DNA of 64,000 nucleotides, from assembly GCF_000350225.1 (NCBI RefSeq), contig NW_005179099.1, positions 62,001 through 126,000 of the forward strand, given 5' to 3'. The notes below the pieces were generated by a model. The model did no database searches and was not told the DNA's origin. It saw only the letters and a program-made list of their open reading frames with translations. The position numbers and the translations under genes are program-made. This stretch comes from Chondrus crispus. Its lineage: Eukaryota > Rhodophyta > Florideophyceae > Gigartinales > Gigartinaceae. Each line of letters opens with the position of its first letter. The stretch's first letter is position 1. Positions 18,083 through 28,298 of the stretch are shown one piece after another.

Positions 18083-21000
18083 ATGCGATCTTTTCCGCCA
18101 GACGCCAGAAAGGCCCTGCATCACTTTGGGACAATCATCATCAACGAAACGCCCGTAACTGACGTCTTTTGTTGCGCTCATCCCGGAGATACGGCGGACG
18201 AAAGTGACGAGCCCACTTTGCGCAATATACAAAAGCGTTTCAAGAAGCTCTCTTTTCTTGTTCATCCGGACAGATGTGTGTCGGATCGCTCCTCCGCGAA
18301 TAAAGCTATGCAAAAGCTTACTCGCGCAAAAGAACAAGCTGAGAGAGACATTCGTTTTGATGAGATGGAAAACGGGGAAGATGCTTCAAATTTGGTTCCC
18401 GCAACACTACTTTTTACACTCATTCCAACCTCGAAGGAGAAACTACTCGAACTCATGTTAAGGGAGGAAAGGGAGAATATTCGAAGAAAGGTCATGGCTG
18501 AGGAGGAGGAAATGTCTTCTCAAGCGGAAAAAGGCGAGGATAGGAGCAAAGAAACGGAAAAAAGTGAAGAAAGGGAAAAGAGGGAGGGGCGTCGCAATCG
18601 TGAAGAAAGGATGCAAGAAGAAAGAGCTCAGGAGTTGAGACGTAAAAGGGAGCAGGGGCTAGAGGAGGAGAGAGTACGTGCGAAGAGGGAGGAAGCGGAG
18701 AGAGAAAAAGAGCAGGCATTGGAGGAAGAGAGGGAAAGAAAAGGCTCAGCGGAAAGTGAATGGGGACATCAGCGGAGGGAGAAGGAAATGAGACAAGAAT
18801 GGGAAACGGAAGACGAAGACATATGTCAATTAGAAAAGCCTGAGACAATTACGCAAAGGCGGGAACGGATGGCTAGGGAGCGCAGAAAGAAGAGAATGTC
18901 TTATCAGGAACGAGCACGTATGGATAATGAGGCGCGGAAACGAGAAGAGAGGCAGAGGAGGGAACGAAGGGATCGTCAGGAATCAAGGAGCCAAGGAGGG
19001 GCTCGGAATAATTCCCCCAGGATCCATACATCTTCGTTTGACGGAACCGATTTTATGACCGATGTCCTGGGTAGAGAGTTTGAATCTAAAATGAGTCACG
19101 GCCCAGATGGTGAGGAAGCGGAGTTCGTTGGGGCGCCTGACGATGATTGGGATAGAGAGGGGGGTGACGGGGTGAACTCGGATGAGGAAGAGGACGATGA
19201 GGATGTTGATGCCGAAGAAGAAAGTTCGATGGAAGATGAAGCAGATTCCTCTCGTTCCCCTCGCCCGGAATGTATTGACGACGATGACTTTGATTTCGGA
19301 GCGTACATAGCCTTCACGCCTGAAGACACCAGCAGCAATGGAGAAGCTTGTGATGCAGCAGCTGCGGCTGAAAGGGTGTTGCCAGTTGACCTCAGAACTT
19401 TGTCTGAAGACGAACAGAAGAAACGGCGAGCGGAACAAAAGAGAGCGTCAAAAAAGAGAAGTCAGCGGAAGGCAATGGCGGAAATAGCGGCGGATAGAGT
19501 AGCAGAGATGACGTGGGTTCCCCGGCGATGCGTCCCGTATACCCCTGAGGTTGGGATTCAGCTTTCCGGAAGATGGCGCTGCGAGCAGCTCATTCGAGCA
19601 TATACTGCGAATTTGGGTGTGCCGGAGGGAGTGAATGTGGTGAAAAACTTCGAAATGGTGCGTATGGACTGTCGACGAAAGCATTGTGCCGCAACTCTCA
19701 CTTTTAATCGGCAACCGAAATCGGGATTGTGGAAGTTGAATCGGTTCCAAGAGCACGAAAACCAGTGCTATGGGCAGTCAGTCGACAGAAAGTCCTGTCA
19801 ATTTAGACCGGCGTATACCGCTGAGCAGACCGCACGGGCGCTTCGTGATGAGTTCGCCTTGAACCCTGACATGCCCATCAGCGTCCTAGCGTCCATTTTA
19901 AGGGCGAAGTCAATTTATCGTCGACAACCAGCAAACTCACACATTCGCGCTGTGAGGCGCGAGCTGAACAGATACATCTCAGCTGCTCGAGCCGTTGACA
20001 TGGCTGCCCTGGAAGGATACTCTGATCTGTTGAGAGAATTGGGGCACAGGGTGGACATTTTCATCTTGTCCGGTACGGAAATGAAGGCGCAGCGCATCAA
20101 GGCTGCACGATTCATATAAAAACAACAGCAAAAACTTTCATACTCTGAAAAACTAAGATCCCTACAATCCGGGTTTAGTGTAGAGGATGTGGACGTCTCG
20201 GATATTGCGGATGAGGGTAAATATTATGGCGGGTTCCTATTCGTCCCGATGGTTGCAGAAGCTTTCTGTAGAAAGGGCAGGATGACATGCGCAGCGGATG
20301 CCGCTCATTGCGAGGGTTTGGGCCGCCGTTCTTACGGAACCACATTTGAAGTGTTCGGATACGACACTAACCATCAACTCTGCCCCTTGGTGTTCGCCCA
20401 TTTCGTGGGAGCTGAGGGAATGGACACGTGGGAGAAAGTTTTTGCTGCCGCCGCGGATATCCCAGGGTTTGATGTACCTACGAGGACGACAATTGTCGAC
20501 CAGGAGAAATCTATCGACTCAGCGTACAAGCGGTGCATGCGGGACGCGAAGTTGTTCCTGGACCCACTGCATGTCCGAAAAAATCTCGCTACAGCACTGG
20601 GTGCGGGAAAGGTTGTTGGTGTGCGCATGTACGATAAAGCGCTTCGAAACCCAAGCAGGGATGAGGTTATTCAAGCCAAAAAAGACCTCCCGATGAAGAT
20701 GTCAGATTACCTTAATAGGTTTGATGACAGTGAGCTGTACAGAGCATGCTCGATGTTGCAAGATCTAATCACGACATCTCAAGGAGCTGAAAGTGGTATG
20801 TCCGCCGCCCTGCGAAACCACATCAGGACAGTGGAGCCTCAAAAGATGCTGGAGAAAGTTGTGTCGACACAGCGAACTGCCTCTTTGAAGCGGCAAGCGA
20901 CTGCAATGAACTGCAAGAGTCCCGTACCACCTCACATTGAACAACGTCTTGCGCTACTCATTCAGAGATCAAGAGTTTATAAGGAGTCTGTTAGGTTTGT

Positions 21001-21520
21001 AGAGGGAACGGGGCAAATGGAGGCGACGGTACGAAGCGTGGTGGACGGAACGCGTTTGAGGCATGTAGTCATGAGTTCAGAGCCAAACACGCCCCCTTCA
21101 TGCTGCATGCATTCACGAGATGGTTCCGGTTTTCCTTGCTATCACGGAACGGCTGTCATATGTGAGAAGTACGGATCTAATAATTTGTATAAGCACGTTG
21201 CGCGACGACATTTGACGAAAGCATGGAAAGAGAATTACTACAGCTTGTGTTACTCAATGCCGGCTCAATACTCTGTCGACAGAGTTATCAAACAAGCGAA
21301 ACGGTTAGTAGCTTTTGGTCAGAACTTAAGAATTCCCAAAGCTATCCCTCCCCCTCGTGGGAGGCCAGTGAAAAACGCGGGAAAACGTAAGAAGAGCTGG
21401 TATGAGAACGGACCTGCGCCATCAAAGAGGAAGTATACTTGCTCTCTTTGTCGTTCTGAGACGCATACTGTTACTGATTGTGCACTGAGACAGCTTTATG
21501 GGGATGAAAACACTAGGTAA
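18083..21520 (+). pseudogene. MULE transposase with N-terminal J domain, one in-frame stop
   Basis: The same reading frame runs from the ATG at 18,083 to 21,520, interrupted only by a TAA at 20,117-20,119. Order: a J domain (residues 25-95, IQKRFKKLSFLVHPDRC with the HPD triad at 18,263), closest in feel to DNAJC8/Spf31; a long Glu/Lys/Arg coiled coil; an acidic stretch; a MuDR/FAR1-type zinc-binding region (CRRKHC ... HENQC near 19,680-19,770); then the MULE DDE core (CAADAAHCEG, TTIVDQEKS, DPLHVRKNL); a SWIM-like CC-x10-CYH; an RPVKNAGKR basic stretch; and a CCHC knuckle CSLCRSETHTVTDC. The J domain lies upstream of the stop and the catalytic core downstream. A J domain on a MULE transposase is not something I know from described families. 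Whether the stop is fixed, read through or an assembly error cannot be told here. Confidence 0.85.
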
Positions 21521-21599
21521 ACATGCTTCCGTGGTATGGAAAATACTGTATGTAATTGTATGTAGATAGAGTGGGTAGAAGTTGCCGGTGTTTCGCATA

Positions 21600-21867
21600 C
21601 GAAGTCACCCTATATTTCCAACTGAAATCACATCAATCTCAGAAAACGATCCAATGTCGCCCTATAGACACAGACAAAGATCGGCATGTTTCAACATGTC
21701 GTTTTCTTAGGGCGACGTCACCCTCGGAATTGGATGAATGAGGAACGTCACCCTTCAATGCCACCTCAATTGGGGTAGTCGCCCCCAAAACACCCCCAGG
21801 GCTAGAACTTCACCTCCCCAGGGGCATCAAAAGCCGCACCTGTCACCCCAAGATCCGCAAATGGCCC
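21600..21867. repeat. MULE right terminus and subterminal array
   Basis: GTCACCC or GTCGCCC occurs at about 21,605, 21,657, 21,718, 21,750, 21,780 and 21,842. This is the inverse of the left-end array, finishing CAAATGGCCC at 21,867. Confidence 0.82.
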
Positions 21868-21876
21868 TTAGAAAAA
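21868..21876. repeat. 9-bp target duplication of the MULE (right)
   Basis: TTAGAAAAA, identical to 12,498-12,506. Confidence 0.9.
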
Positions 21877-22017
21877 GGTCTACAGTATTTGGTAATTTAG
21901 TAAGCACCAGAGAGGGCGTATAACGAGGACACGTGTACCCAGTGTCCGCACTTGGTTTTCCTCAGCGGCATGCTTTCATATGTACAGTAGGAGGGAGCAC
22001 CGAGAACTGAGTTCCCA

Positions 22018-22080
22018 AATTAACCATTTTTTACCAAATAACACGTCATCTGACCTGTTATTTGGTAAAAATAGTTAATT
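22018..22080. repeat. AT-rich hairpin, about 24-bp arms
   Basis: Arms 22,018-22,042 and 22,057-22,080 pair almost fully (AATTAAC...ACCAAATAAC). It looks like a small foldback or MITE-type sequence near the MULE insertion. Confidence 0.75.
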
Positions 22081-22209
22081 TGCTCTGAAGAGCATCGTAG
22101 CCGCGCGAGCCGATTACCACAGCTTACCATTGCTGTTCTGAGAGTACACTTACAGTATAAGCCACGGCCGCCTGACGCGTCCGCTCTGCGGCACGTGTCC
22201 CGCCCGTAC

Positions 22210-22670
22210 AATTACTCTACGCCCCCAGTGTACGTGCGCTGCGGGAGGGCGACGTATTCGGGCACGGCTGTGGCTTTCGAGACGGTGTGCACGGCGAGCG
22301 GGACGCAGCCCGCCACGATTGTACACAGGCCGAACAGCACGAGGACGCGGTCCGAAAGGTGCGCCCGATCGGCTGGAAGGGGCATTTAGATCAGCAGCCC
22401 CACCGGCAGATGAAAAAGATGCAGAACGAGGCCGCGCCATAATTTACCTCACGTGATGCTGCTCCATCAAGAAGAGCGTGGCGATGGTCTCGAACTCGGT
22501 GGTCACGCGGCGGAAGGCCACGTTGACGAGCAGGCAGACGAACATGGCCGCGACATCCGCGCGCGGCGGCGTGGGCGGCGGTGGCGGCGGCACGCCTGAC
22601 GGCACGTCCAGGTCTGGGTGTGACTCGGCGTGCGGCAGTCGCGGGGCGCTGCTCTCGAGTTTTTGTCCAA
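22210..22670 (-). pseudogene. MFS transporter fragment (broken)
   Basis: Read on the minus strand, GC-rich sequence gives LVNVAFRRVTTEFETIATLF followed by LMEQHHVR. After a change of frame comes GAASFCIFFIC, and in a further frame DRVLVLFGLCTIVAGCVP. The Glu-rich FETIATLFLMEQ segment followed by two hydrophobic helices resembles the transmembrane region around the E(T)x(A/G)TP motif of SPX-MFS and MFSD8-like carriers. Hydrophobic helices split over three frames show that this is a remnant; alternatively, short introns separate them. Both ends are unclear. The family call rests on pattern only. Confidence 0.4.
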
Positions 22671-22675
22671 AACTC

Positions 22676-23937
22676 TTAAAACATCTAATAATTATTCTTG
22701 TGAATAGTGTTGGCGGCGAAAAGGGGGGAGGAAGGCCGCGCGCGTAGGGGAGAGAGAAAAGTTTTTTTCAGAAGCGTGAAGTTTATTGCAAGAGCGGGGG
22801 TCAGTCTGGGGTGTCGTTGTGTTCTCCCCTTGTCGCGGGGTGTCGCGGCGCGCCCCTTTCTCTTATAGAGGGGCCGCCAACATCTTCCACTTCCCAGGAC
22901 CGCCGCTCTTCAAAGGGAGATTGTCCACGTGTACACCTGGCATACACGTAGACCAATAAAATCTCCTTTTGAAGGCTTTGGTCCTGGGGCCACTCCCGGG
23001 TACTGTACCCTGTACAGTACCCCAAATCTCCCCCACAATCTCCCCCACAAATAGTGTAAGAAGTGAGAAATAGAGCGTAGCTGTGCTCTCGTTAAGCAGT
23101 TTAAAGCACGAACAGATAATTGAAGTTGTTCAATTGTCGCGGCCGCAGGCTTGGCAGTGCGGGGCGCAGCGCGACGGCGTGGCGGGGGATGGGACGCGGA
23201 CGGTGGAGGGCGCGACGTGGCGGCAGATGACGTTGGTAGGAATGTGTCGGGGATGGCGGTGGAAACAAGGTAATGGGAGGGCTCGGCGCCGGAGCCCGCA
23301 ACAAGCCGCACCACGCCGCCGCTCCCCACGGCCTCCCCCGTTACCAATCGCCATCTCCCTACCGGCACTCTCCCCATCCCCCATGCCATCACCGCCGTAC
23401 ACTGTCCCCCACGCCGCCTGCCGCCACACCTCCCTCCCTCACGCCTGTCGAGACGCTTCCGCCCACGCACTACCTCCGGAGGCGCCCAATGTCACCGCTT
23501 TGGCAATTCCCCCTAAATTATATGCCATTCCATGTACACGTGCCCCTTATACTGTAGCAGTGAAGCGTTACTGAGTGTCTCCCATAACCTCAAGTTTTCT
23601 GTCGATCAGGTGTTCATGGCGAGAGTTTATTCATCATCGTATCCAGAGACGACGTTTATACTAAAGATAGAGATGGTACCTACATCTCACAGTGGAGTTC
23701 AGCACTATGGCACAGTTGCATGGAACAGTCTTCAGTATTAGAGTAATAGATTGCGCAGAGCAACAATACAAACCATAACAAAGATAGGTCAGCAGATATA
23801 CAGTAAGTATATTGTCTACAGACAGCATTTCAGTCGCTGTAGCTGCTGCGCATGAGCACGCTTGGCACAATCACTGTGCCATGCACAGAGGGTATCATCA
23901 ACACAAGAGGTATTCCTTCACACCCACCCACAAGTCT
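22676..23937. other. Intergenic, mixed composition, no gene recognised
   Basis: Starts AT-rich. It contains an imperfect inverted repeat at about 22,903-22,985 (CTTCAAAGGGAGATT against AAATCTCCTTTTGAAG) and GGTACTGTACC-type palindromes near 23,000, then a GC-rich block (23,130-23,450) with long but repetitive frames on both strands. None shows a domain. Confidence 0.35.
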
Positions 23938-26040
23938 TCAACGCCATCCAATCTGGTTGAATGGTACATTTCGCAATCTTCTATACTGCTTCTTTATGCC
24001 TGCATCATATAGAGCGTGCAGCAAAAGATTGTCGAAGACAGCTTCGCCTACATCGCAAGTGTCGACCCAAGGCCATGGTCTGAAGATGAGACCAAGCTGA
24101 ACAGCAGCAAAAATAAGCCACCCGCCGAACGTAAACCAAATCAAGATCAGGTTTCCCACCACTACACAAATCATTTTGAGAGCCTTCATGAAGAAGAATT
24201 CAACCTTCATCTGTTTGTAAAGAAACACGATCCTGTCATCTTGGACTTCAGCAAGCTGATCCCCATCCGGATCTGAAACATGTTTGAGATAAAAGGGAAT
24301 CACACTTGAATTTTCCCAGATACCTGTAGCTTCTGCAACAGCTGTGACATGTCCACTCCGAGCCGTTGAAAAACGCGCTAAATCAACTACAAGAGTGCGC
24401 TTATCTCTCAAATCATCATTTTGCAATGTAATGATTGATGCGACATGTCCAGTTGTTGACACGTACAGATCGACGTCACTTTGTTGGTTCAAGAAATTCA
24501 TTATCTGGTTCCGATCTCCAATTATACAGCTCTCAGGCATCATCCCGATCCATTCTACTATACCGTCCCAAGAGGAGCTCTTTTTCCATTCCATTGACCT
24601 TTGATAAGACATGTCCAAATAGCTCCTCCCGGTCAGAGATATGCTTCGAGAAACCATGGACTCCCAAAACGTAATGATTAGAAATTGTTGATACCCTATC
24701 GAGGATGGCTCCTCTTCTACCATTATGCTGGAATGGCAACTGCTGTACGCTCCTTCAGTGATTGTTCGAATCGCCCAAGATTTCCAACCAGTGGCAGATC
24801 TCTTTGTCCTCCGGTCTTCGTGAGCCGCCCTTACACTGACACCATCCGTTAGGACAGCTGTTGCCAGGGCAAGCGTGGTGGACCTGATGTAAACACCTCC
24901 ACCTCCAATGCAGCAGAGCCCGTCGCCCAATCTTTGGTAGATTTTGGGACCAAAATATATCGTGTGATCGTACTTCCTCAACATGTAGTCATCGACGAAG
25001 AGGCCTTTACCCGCTACGCCGAGAACCGTCTCCAGTTTTCTCCAAAAATCAGTTCCATAGTAAGGTTCGTTTGATTCATACAAGCGCACCACGTGACAAA
25101 CTGCATAAGGCAACAGTCCGAATTCCTCCCATTTTGTCAGTTTGAAAATGGCTTCCCGTTGCTCTTTTTCTATGCCCATCATCACCAATCGATCGACCCA
25201 TAAGCGAACATGGCTTTTCCCATCTCGTCTGGCTATCGCTATGCAAGACCTAACGAGTTGACTCCAGCGGAAATCATCGAAAAAGTCGTCGGTCATCTGA
25301 ATTTGGATCTGGTTGAGAATTCCCTCCTCTTTGTCCGGACTTCCGTCTTCTTTGAGTAGCAGCATTCGTCGAGTGATTTTGACATCCTTGCTTTTGTATG
25401 AAACGGCTATCAGACATGAGAAGTCTTCAGGTCGACCATCTGGTACCTCACCGACACGTTGATGACTCCTCAGCTCGTCACGCAGTCGTTCCCAATCATC
25501 GAAATCGTCAGCTCTGACAGGACGACTGAATCCTCTCACATAGCTGTCGCGAGCCGCCTCTGCCTCCTCTTTGCTCTTCCGATTGGAAACTTGCACGAAC
25601 AAATAGTCGGCCGAGGATCCAATACTGGCAATGTCACTAATTCTGGTCAGATCTGCTGCAAAGTTGGTGTGAATTTGGCCTACGTGCCCCGGTAAGGATT
25701 GATAAAAAGCAGCATTGCCGACCTGTTGCAAATGTGCTGCGAGAGGATCCGTTGCATCGAACTTCCGAATCGCATTCTCATATTGCTGTTGCAAATGGTA
25801 CTTGTACCGGGAGGTAACGCGACCGTAGATCTTCGTATGCTGACCCTCTGCAAACTCGCCCAAAAAAGAAATGGAGTCTCGGACTGTGTTTGCCCATCGG
25901 AAATTCGATCCTTTCCGCGGCTGGAAGAGAAAGATGCTCAAATTCATAAGGCGGATTACCCAGTCGGTTATCGTCAAACTCTGTCCCCGTTTAGACGTGC
26001 GTAGGGGCACATTCGTGGGTGCCGTAGTGTTTGAGTTCAT
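23938..26040 (-). CDS. Unknown 700-residue protein with C-terminal membrane segment
   Basis: A single intact 700-residue frame with an ATG on the minus strand at 26,040. The first 330 residues are charged and soluble-looking (TSRYKYHLQQQYENAIRKFD; RKSKEEAEAARDSYVRGF). The middle holds WSQLVRSCIAIARRDGKSH, then VRLWVDRLVMMG and a Gly/Cys-rich GDGLCCIGGGGVYIRSTT. Near residue 630 a hydrophobic stretch (MICVVVGNLILIWFTFGGWL, continuing for about ten residues) predicts one or two membrane passes close to the C terminus, leaving a tail of about 40 residues. LWVDRL faintly recalls the WVD/CI motif of fungal HET domains, but the surrounding motifs do not follow, so I do not claim it. Length and composition make it a real gene. 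It is not obviously transposon-derived. Confidence 0.82.
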   Translation of the reverse strand: MNSNTTAPTNVPLRTSKRGQSLTITDWVIRLMNLSIFLFQPRKGSNFRWANTVRDSISFLGEFAEGQHTKIYGRVTSRYKYHLQQQYENAIRKFDATDPLAAHLQQVGNAAFYQSLPGHVGQIHTNFAADLTRISDIASIGSSADYLFVQVSNRKSKEEAEAARDSYVRGFSRPVRADDFDDWERLRDELRSHQRVGEVPDGRPEDFSCLIAVSYKSKDVKITRRMLLLKEDGSPDKEEGILNQIQIQMTDDFFDDFRWSQLVRSCIAIARRDGKSHVRLWVDRLVMMGIEKEQREAIFKLTKWEEFGLLPYAVCHVVRLYESNEPYYGTDFWRKLETVLGVAGKGLFVDDYMLRKYDHTIYFGPKIYQRLGDGLCCIGGGGVYIRSTTLALATAVLTDGVSVRAAHEDRRTKRSATGWKSWAIRTITEGAYSSCHSSIMVEEEPSSIGYQQFLIITFWESMVSRSISLTGRSYLDMSYQRSMEWKKSSSWDGIVEWIGMMPESCIIGDRNQIMNFLNQQSDVDLYVSTTGHVASIITLQNDDLRDKRTLVVDLARFSTARSGHVTAVAEATGIWENSSVIPFYLKHVSDPDGDQLAEVQDDRIVFLYKQMKVEFFFMKALKMICVVVGNLILIWFTFGGWLIFAAVQLGLIFRPWPWVDTCDVGEAVFDNLLLHALYDAGIKKQYRRLRNVPFNQIGWR

Positions 26041-26231
26041 TTCAGATGCTCGAGATTGACAGGCGAGACCGAAAGCTGTTTGAATCAGTTTGGAAGGCAG
26101 TTTGGAGGAACAGGGATTGTTTAAATAACAGTGACGAAGCTGGAGAGCTTTTAAGCTGGGACCCGCTTTCCTATTTTAGAGCTTTCAGGTCGCCAACCTG
26201 AATTGCTAGGTCGCAAAATTTACGCCAGTGT

Positions 26232-26875
26232 GGAGAGCGACATTTGTGAAGGTTGGAACCTGAATCAAATTGTACTTCATACAGTACTGTATTCTCTCTT
26301 TATTTGCAACCGCTTGGTGGACAGATCTGGTTGCAACAAAAAGGGGGGTTGCAGTCAAAGAAATGTACCATACCCAATGTACCATACCCTGCGTTCCTGA
26401 CCAATCGTTTGGAATGTCTCATATTTATTTCAAAAACTCATCAATGGTGCTCTGCTGTACAGCTTCGGATTCCTACAGCGTTACTGTTCTCTGCACGCAA
26501 AACGCAGCATTACTGTACAGTATCATCACAAGTGGACTCGACGATGCGCTTCGCAATTGCAAGCGCTCTAAGTTGCTTTTTCGTGCCGGGAGGAGGCACC
26601 ATTTTGTCGGGAAAGGAGGTAATTTTCGTTTTTTCACACAGTTTTTTAACAGTTGACAGCAGGGTTTGCAGCATTTCTACTGTTCAACGGTTCACTACCA
26701 GAGATTTCGGACGGTTTATTGCTCTCACAGTGCAGGCAAAATATATGTAAGAAGCCATTAAACCGGTTGCATTAATAGAAAATCGAACAACATAGTAATT
26801 TAGTTTTTGCTCGGTAGCTAAGGGAGAGAGACATTTGTGAAGGTTGGAACCTGAATCAAATTGTAATTCATAATT
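26232..26875. repeat. Pair of about 49-bp direct repeats
   Basis: GACATTTGTGAAGGTTGGAA and the following 25 or so bases occur near 26,237-26,283 and 26,829-26,875 with about two differences. Only the two copies, not the interval, are the repeat. Confidence 0.75.
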
Positions 26876-27099
26876 TAGTTTTTGCTCAGGTAGCTAAGGA
26901 TCTTTCTAGAAGGTCCGCCGGCGCCGCGCCGATTGCATAAATAGCGCAGTGGTGAGTGGAGTCGCGAGACTCGGGAGGCGAAAAACAAATATTGGATCCT
27001 CGGCCGACTGTTTGTTTGCGTAAGTTTCCAATAAGAGCAAAGAGGAGGCAGAGGCGGGTCAAGGTAAACACCTTTTCCCCCCGAACACACCCCAACAAC

Positions 27100-27233
27100 A
27101 TTGACGTCAAACATGATAGAGAGAAGCCAAATCTGCAGGTCTACTGTGTGACACAATGTTGTGCAAACTTTAGGTAATACCCTGTACAGTAGACCTGCAC
27201 ATTTGGCTGCTCTCTGTCTTGTTTGACGTCAAT
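27100..27233. repeat. Long hairpin, about 48-bp arms
   Basis: Arms 27,100-27,147 and 27,186-27,233 are reverse complements with a few mismatches (ATTGACGTCAAACA ... CTACTGT). It sits at the right end of the 1.03-kb inverted-repeat segment. Confidence 0.75.
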
Positions 27234-27539
27234 ATCTCCACACTGGCGTAAACTTACGACAATGTTTCTTACGTGCCCCTTTTATTTTGGAGTTTTCCTT
27301 ACATACCCCTTTGTATGAGCCCCATTTCTTAGGAGCGCTAGATTGAATACAGTACAGCTGTACATGACAGTGAGGTGAGGAGGTGAAGAGGGCGTCACAA
27401 AAATGAGTTTGATGGGAGTACGTTCCCTGACAAGCAAAGCATCTTCATTGCATCTTTGGCCACGTGCGTCACCGTGGGCCGATCTCACCAGGTAAAATAG
27501 TCAGACTCTGGGCGCCTGCGTATACAGTGCCCCCCAGGA

Positions 27540-27764
27540 GTGATCATACATCGTGAACGCCCAACCAGACCGCGGGGCAAACAACGGCTTGTGGAAAGTG
27601 GGGTCGCAGCGCCTCAACGAAAGTCGCGTTGCTCTGCATGTGGTCAAGTTGGGCACTACGCTACGACTTGCCAAGCCCCAGCACTATGTACCTCTACCGG
27701 AAAGTCGTTCTGGAGTGAGGTGAAGAAAGGGGTACGTAAGACAAATTCTCTAAATTTAATGTAA
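27540..27764 (+). pseudogene. Remnant of a transposase C-terminus with zinc knuckle
   Basis: A 74-residue frame with a basic stretch (RERPTRPRGKQRLVESG) followed by the CCHC knuckle RCSACGQVGHYATTC, the same layout as the last 50 residues of the MULE transposase at 21.4 kb. It fits the tail of another MULE/FAR1-type protein whose catalytic part is gone. Zinc knuckles also occur in other proteins, so the origin is uncertain. Confidence 0.4.
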
Positions 27765-28298
27765 ACCGAGAGTTCACACGCATGTGAACTCTCTGTGAAC
27801 AAAATCTTCATTCTTGTACAGGAGCTGCAGCTGCATATAGGCTCAACACCCACAGGATGCCCGACGAAATTCTGGACATACAAGGGCCATAACACTGTAT
27901 GTGATACATTCCATCAAGGAACTAATTTAATACTGTACGGGCTGGGCAAGGGATGTGGGCATCGAGTTACCATCGTACATACTGTAACAGGCTGGTTTTT
28001 GCTTGAAACGACCAAGGGTAGCGTCCCATTTGATGATATCAAAACCCGACTGAAGCAACGGTACACGGATGCTCGCAAACTTCGAGGTAGAGCAAGTCTG
28101 CAGTCTCAACAATGTTGTATTCCTTGGCGGGTAACTCACCCCTCGACGGACACAGCGTAACTTTAGAGTCTGGGTTCGACAAAACCCAGCCCACCGCTGC
28201 AAACGCAAATTCCATGCAAATCATCGCAGGGCATAACCGCAAATTCCATGCCCTGTGGTGAAATCATCCCAGGGCATGTAATTTGTGTTTACAGCGTT
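27765..28298. other. Unassigned sequence with short GCAAATTCCATG repeats
   Basis: A 121-residue plus frame (27,795-28,160) has no recognised motif. GCAAATTCCATG occurs at about 28,204 and 28,239, and AGGGCAT near 28,229, 28,248 and 28,271. Confidence 0.3.

Larger units (their letters stand above)
12507..21867 (+). mobile_element. Autonomous Pack-MULE (Mutator-like DNA transposon) with host gene cargo
   Basis: A 9361-bp DNA transposon. It is flanked by the exact 9-bp duplication TTAGAAAAA and begins GGGTCAAAG. The other end read inwards is GGGCCATTTG, and both ends share a GATYTTGGGGYGACA block about 18 bases in, so the termini are short imperfect inverted repeats. Behind them lie subterminal arrays of GGGYGAC. 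The right third encodes a MULE transposase (18,083-21,520). The left two thirds carry unrelated fragments of host genes: P4-ATPase (plus), bZIP (minus), TFIIS zinc ribbon (plus), and a cysteine-protease-like frame. The perfect target duplication indicates a fairly recent insertion. Known Pack-MULEs usually lack transposase; here cargo and transposase share one element. Confidence 0.88.
26219..27252. repeat. 1.03-kb segment bounded by an 18-bp perfect inverted repeat
   Basis: TTTACGCCAGTGTGGAGA at 26,219-26,236 and its exact reverse complement at 27,235-27,252. The inside has no convincing gene. It could be a non-autonomous terminal-inverted-repeat transposon; I see no clear target duplication. 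Confidence 0.5.

Noticed and set aside
23130-23470. Possible GC-rich gene on either strand
   Set aside because: Frames are long on both strands because of composition; translations are Arg/Pro/Gly/Ala-rich with no domain.
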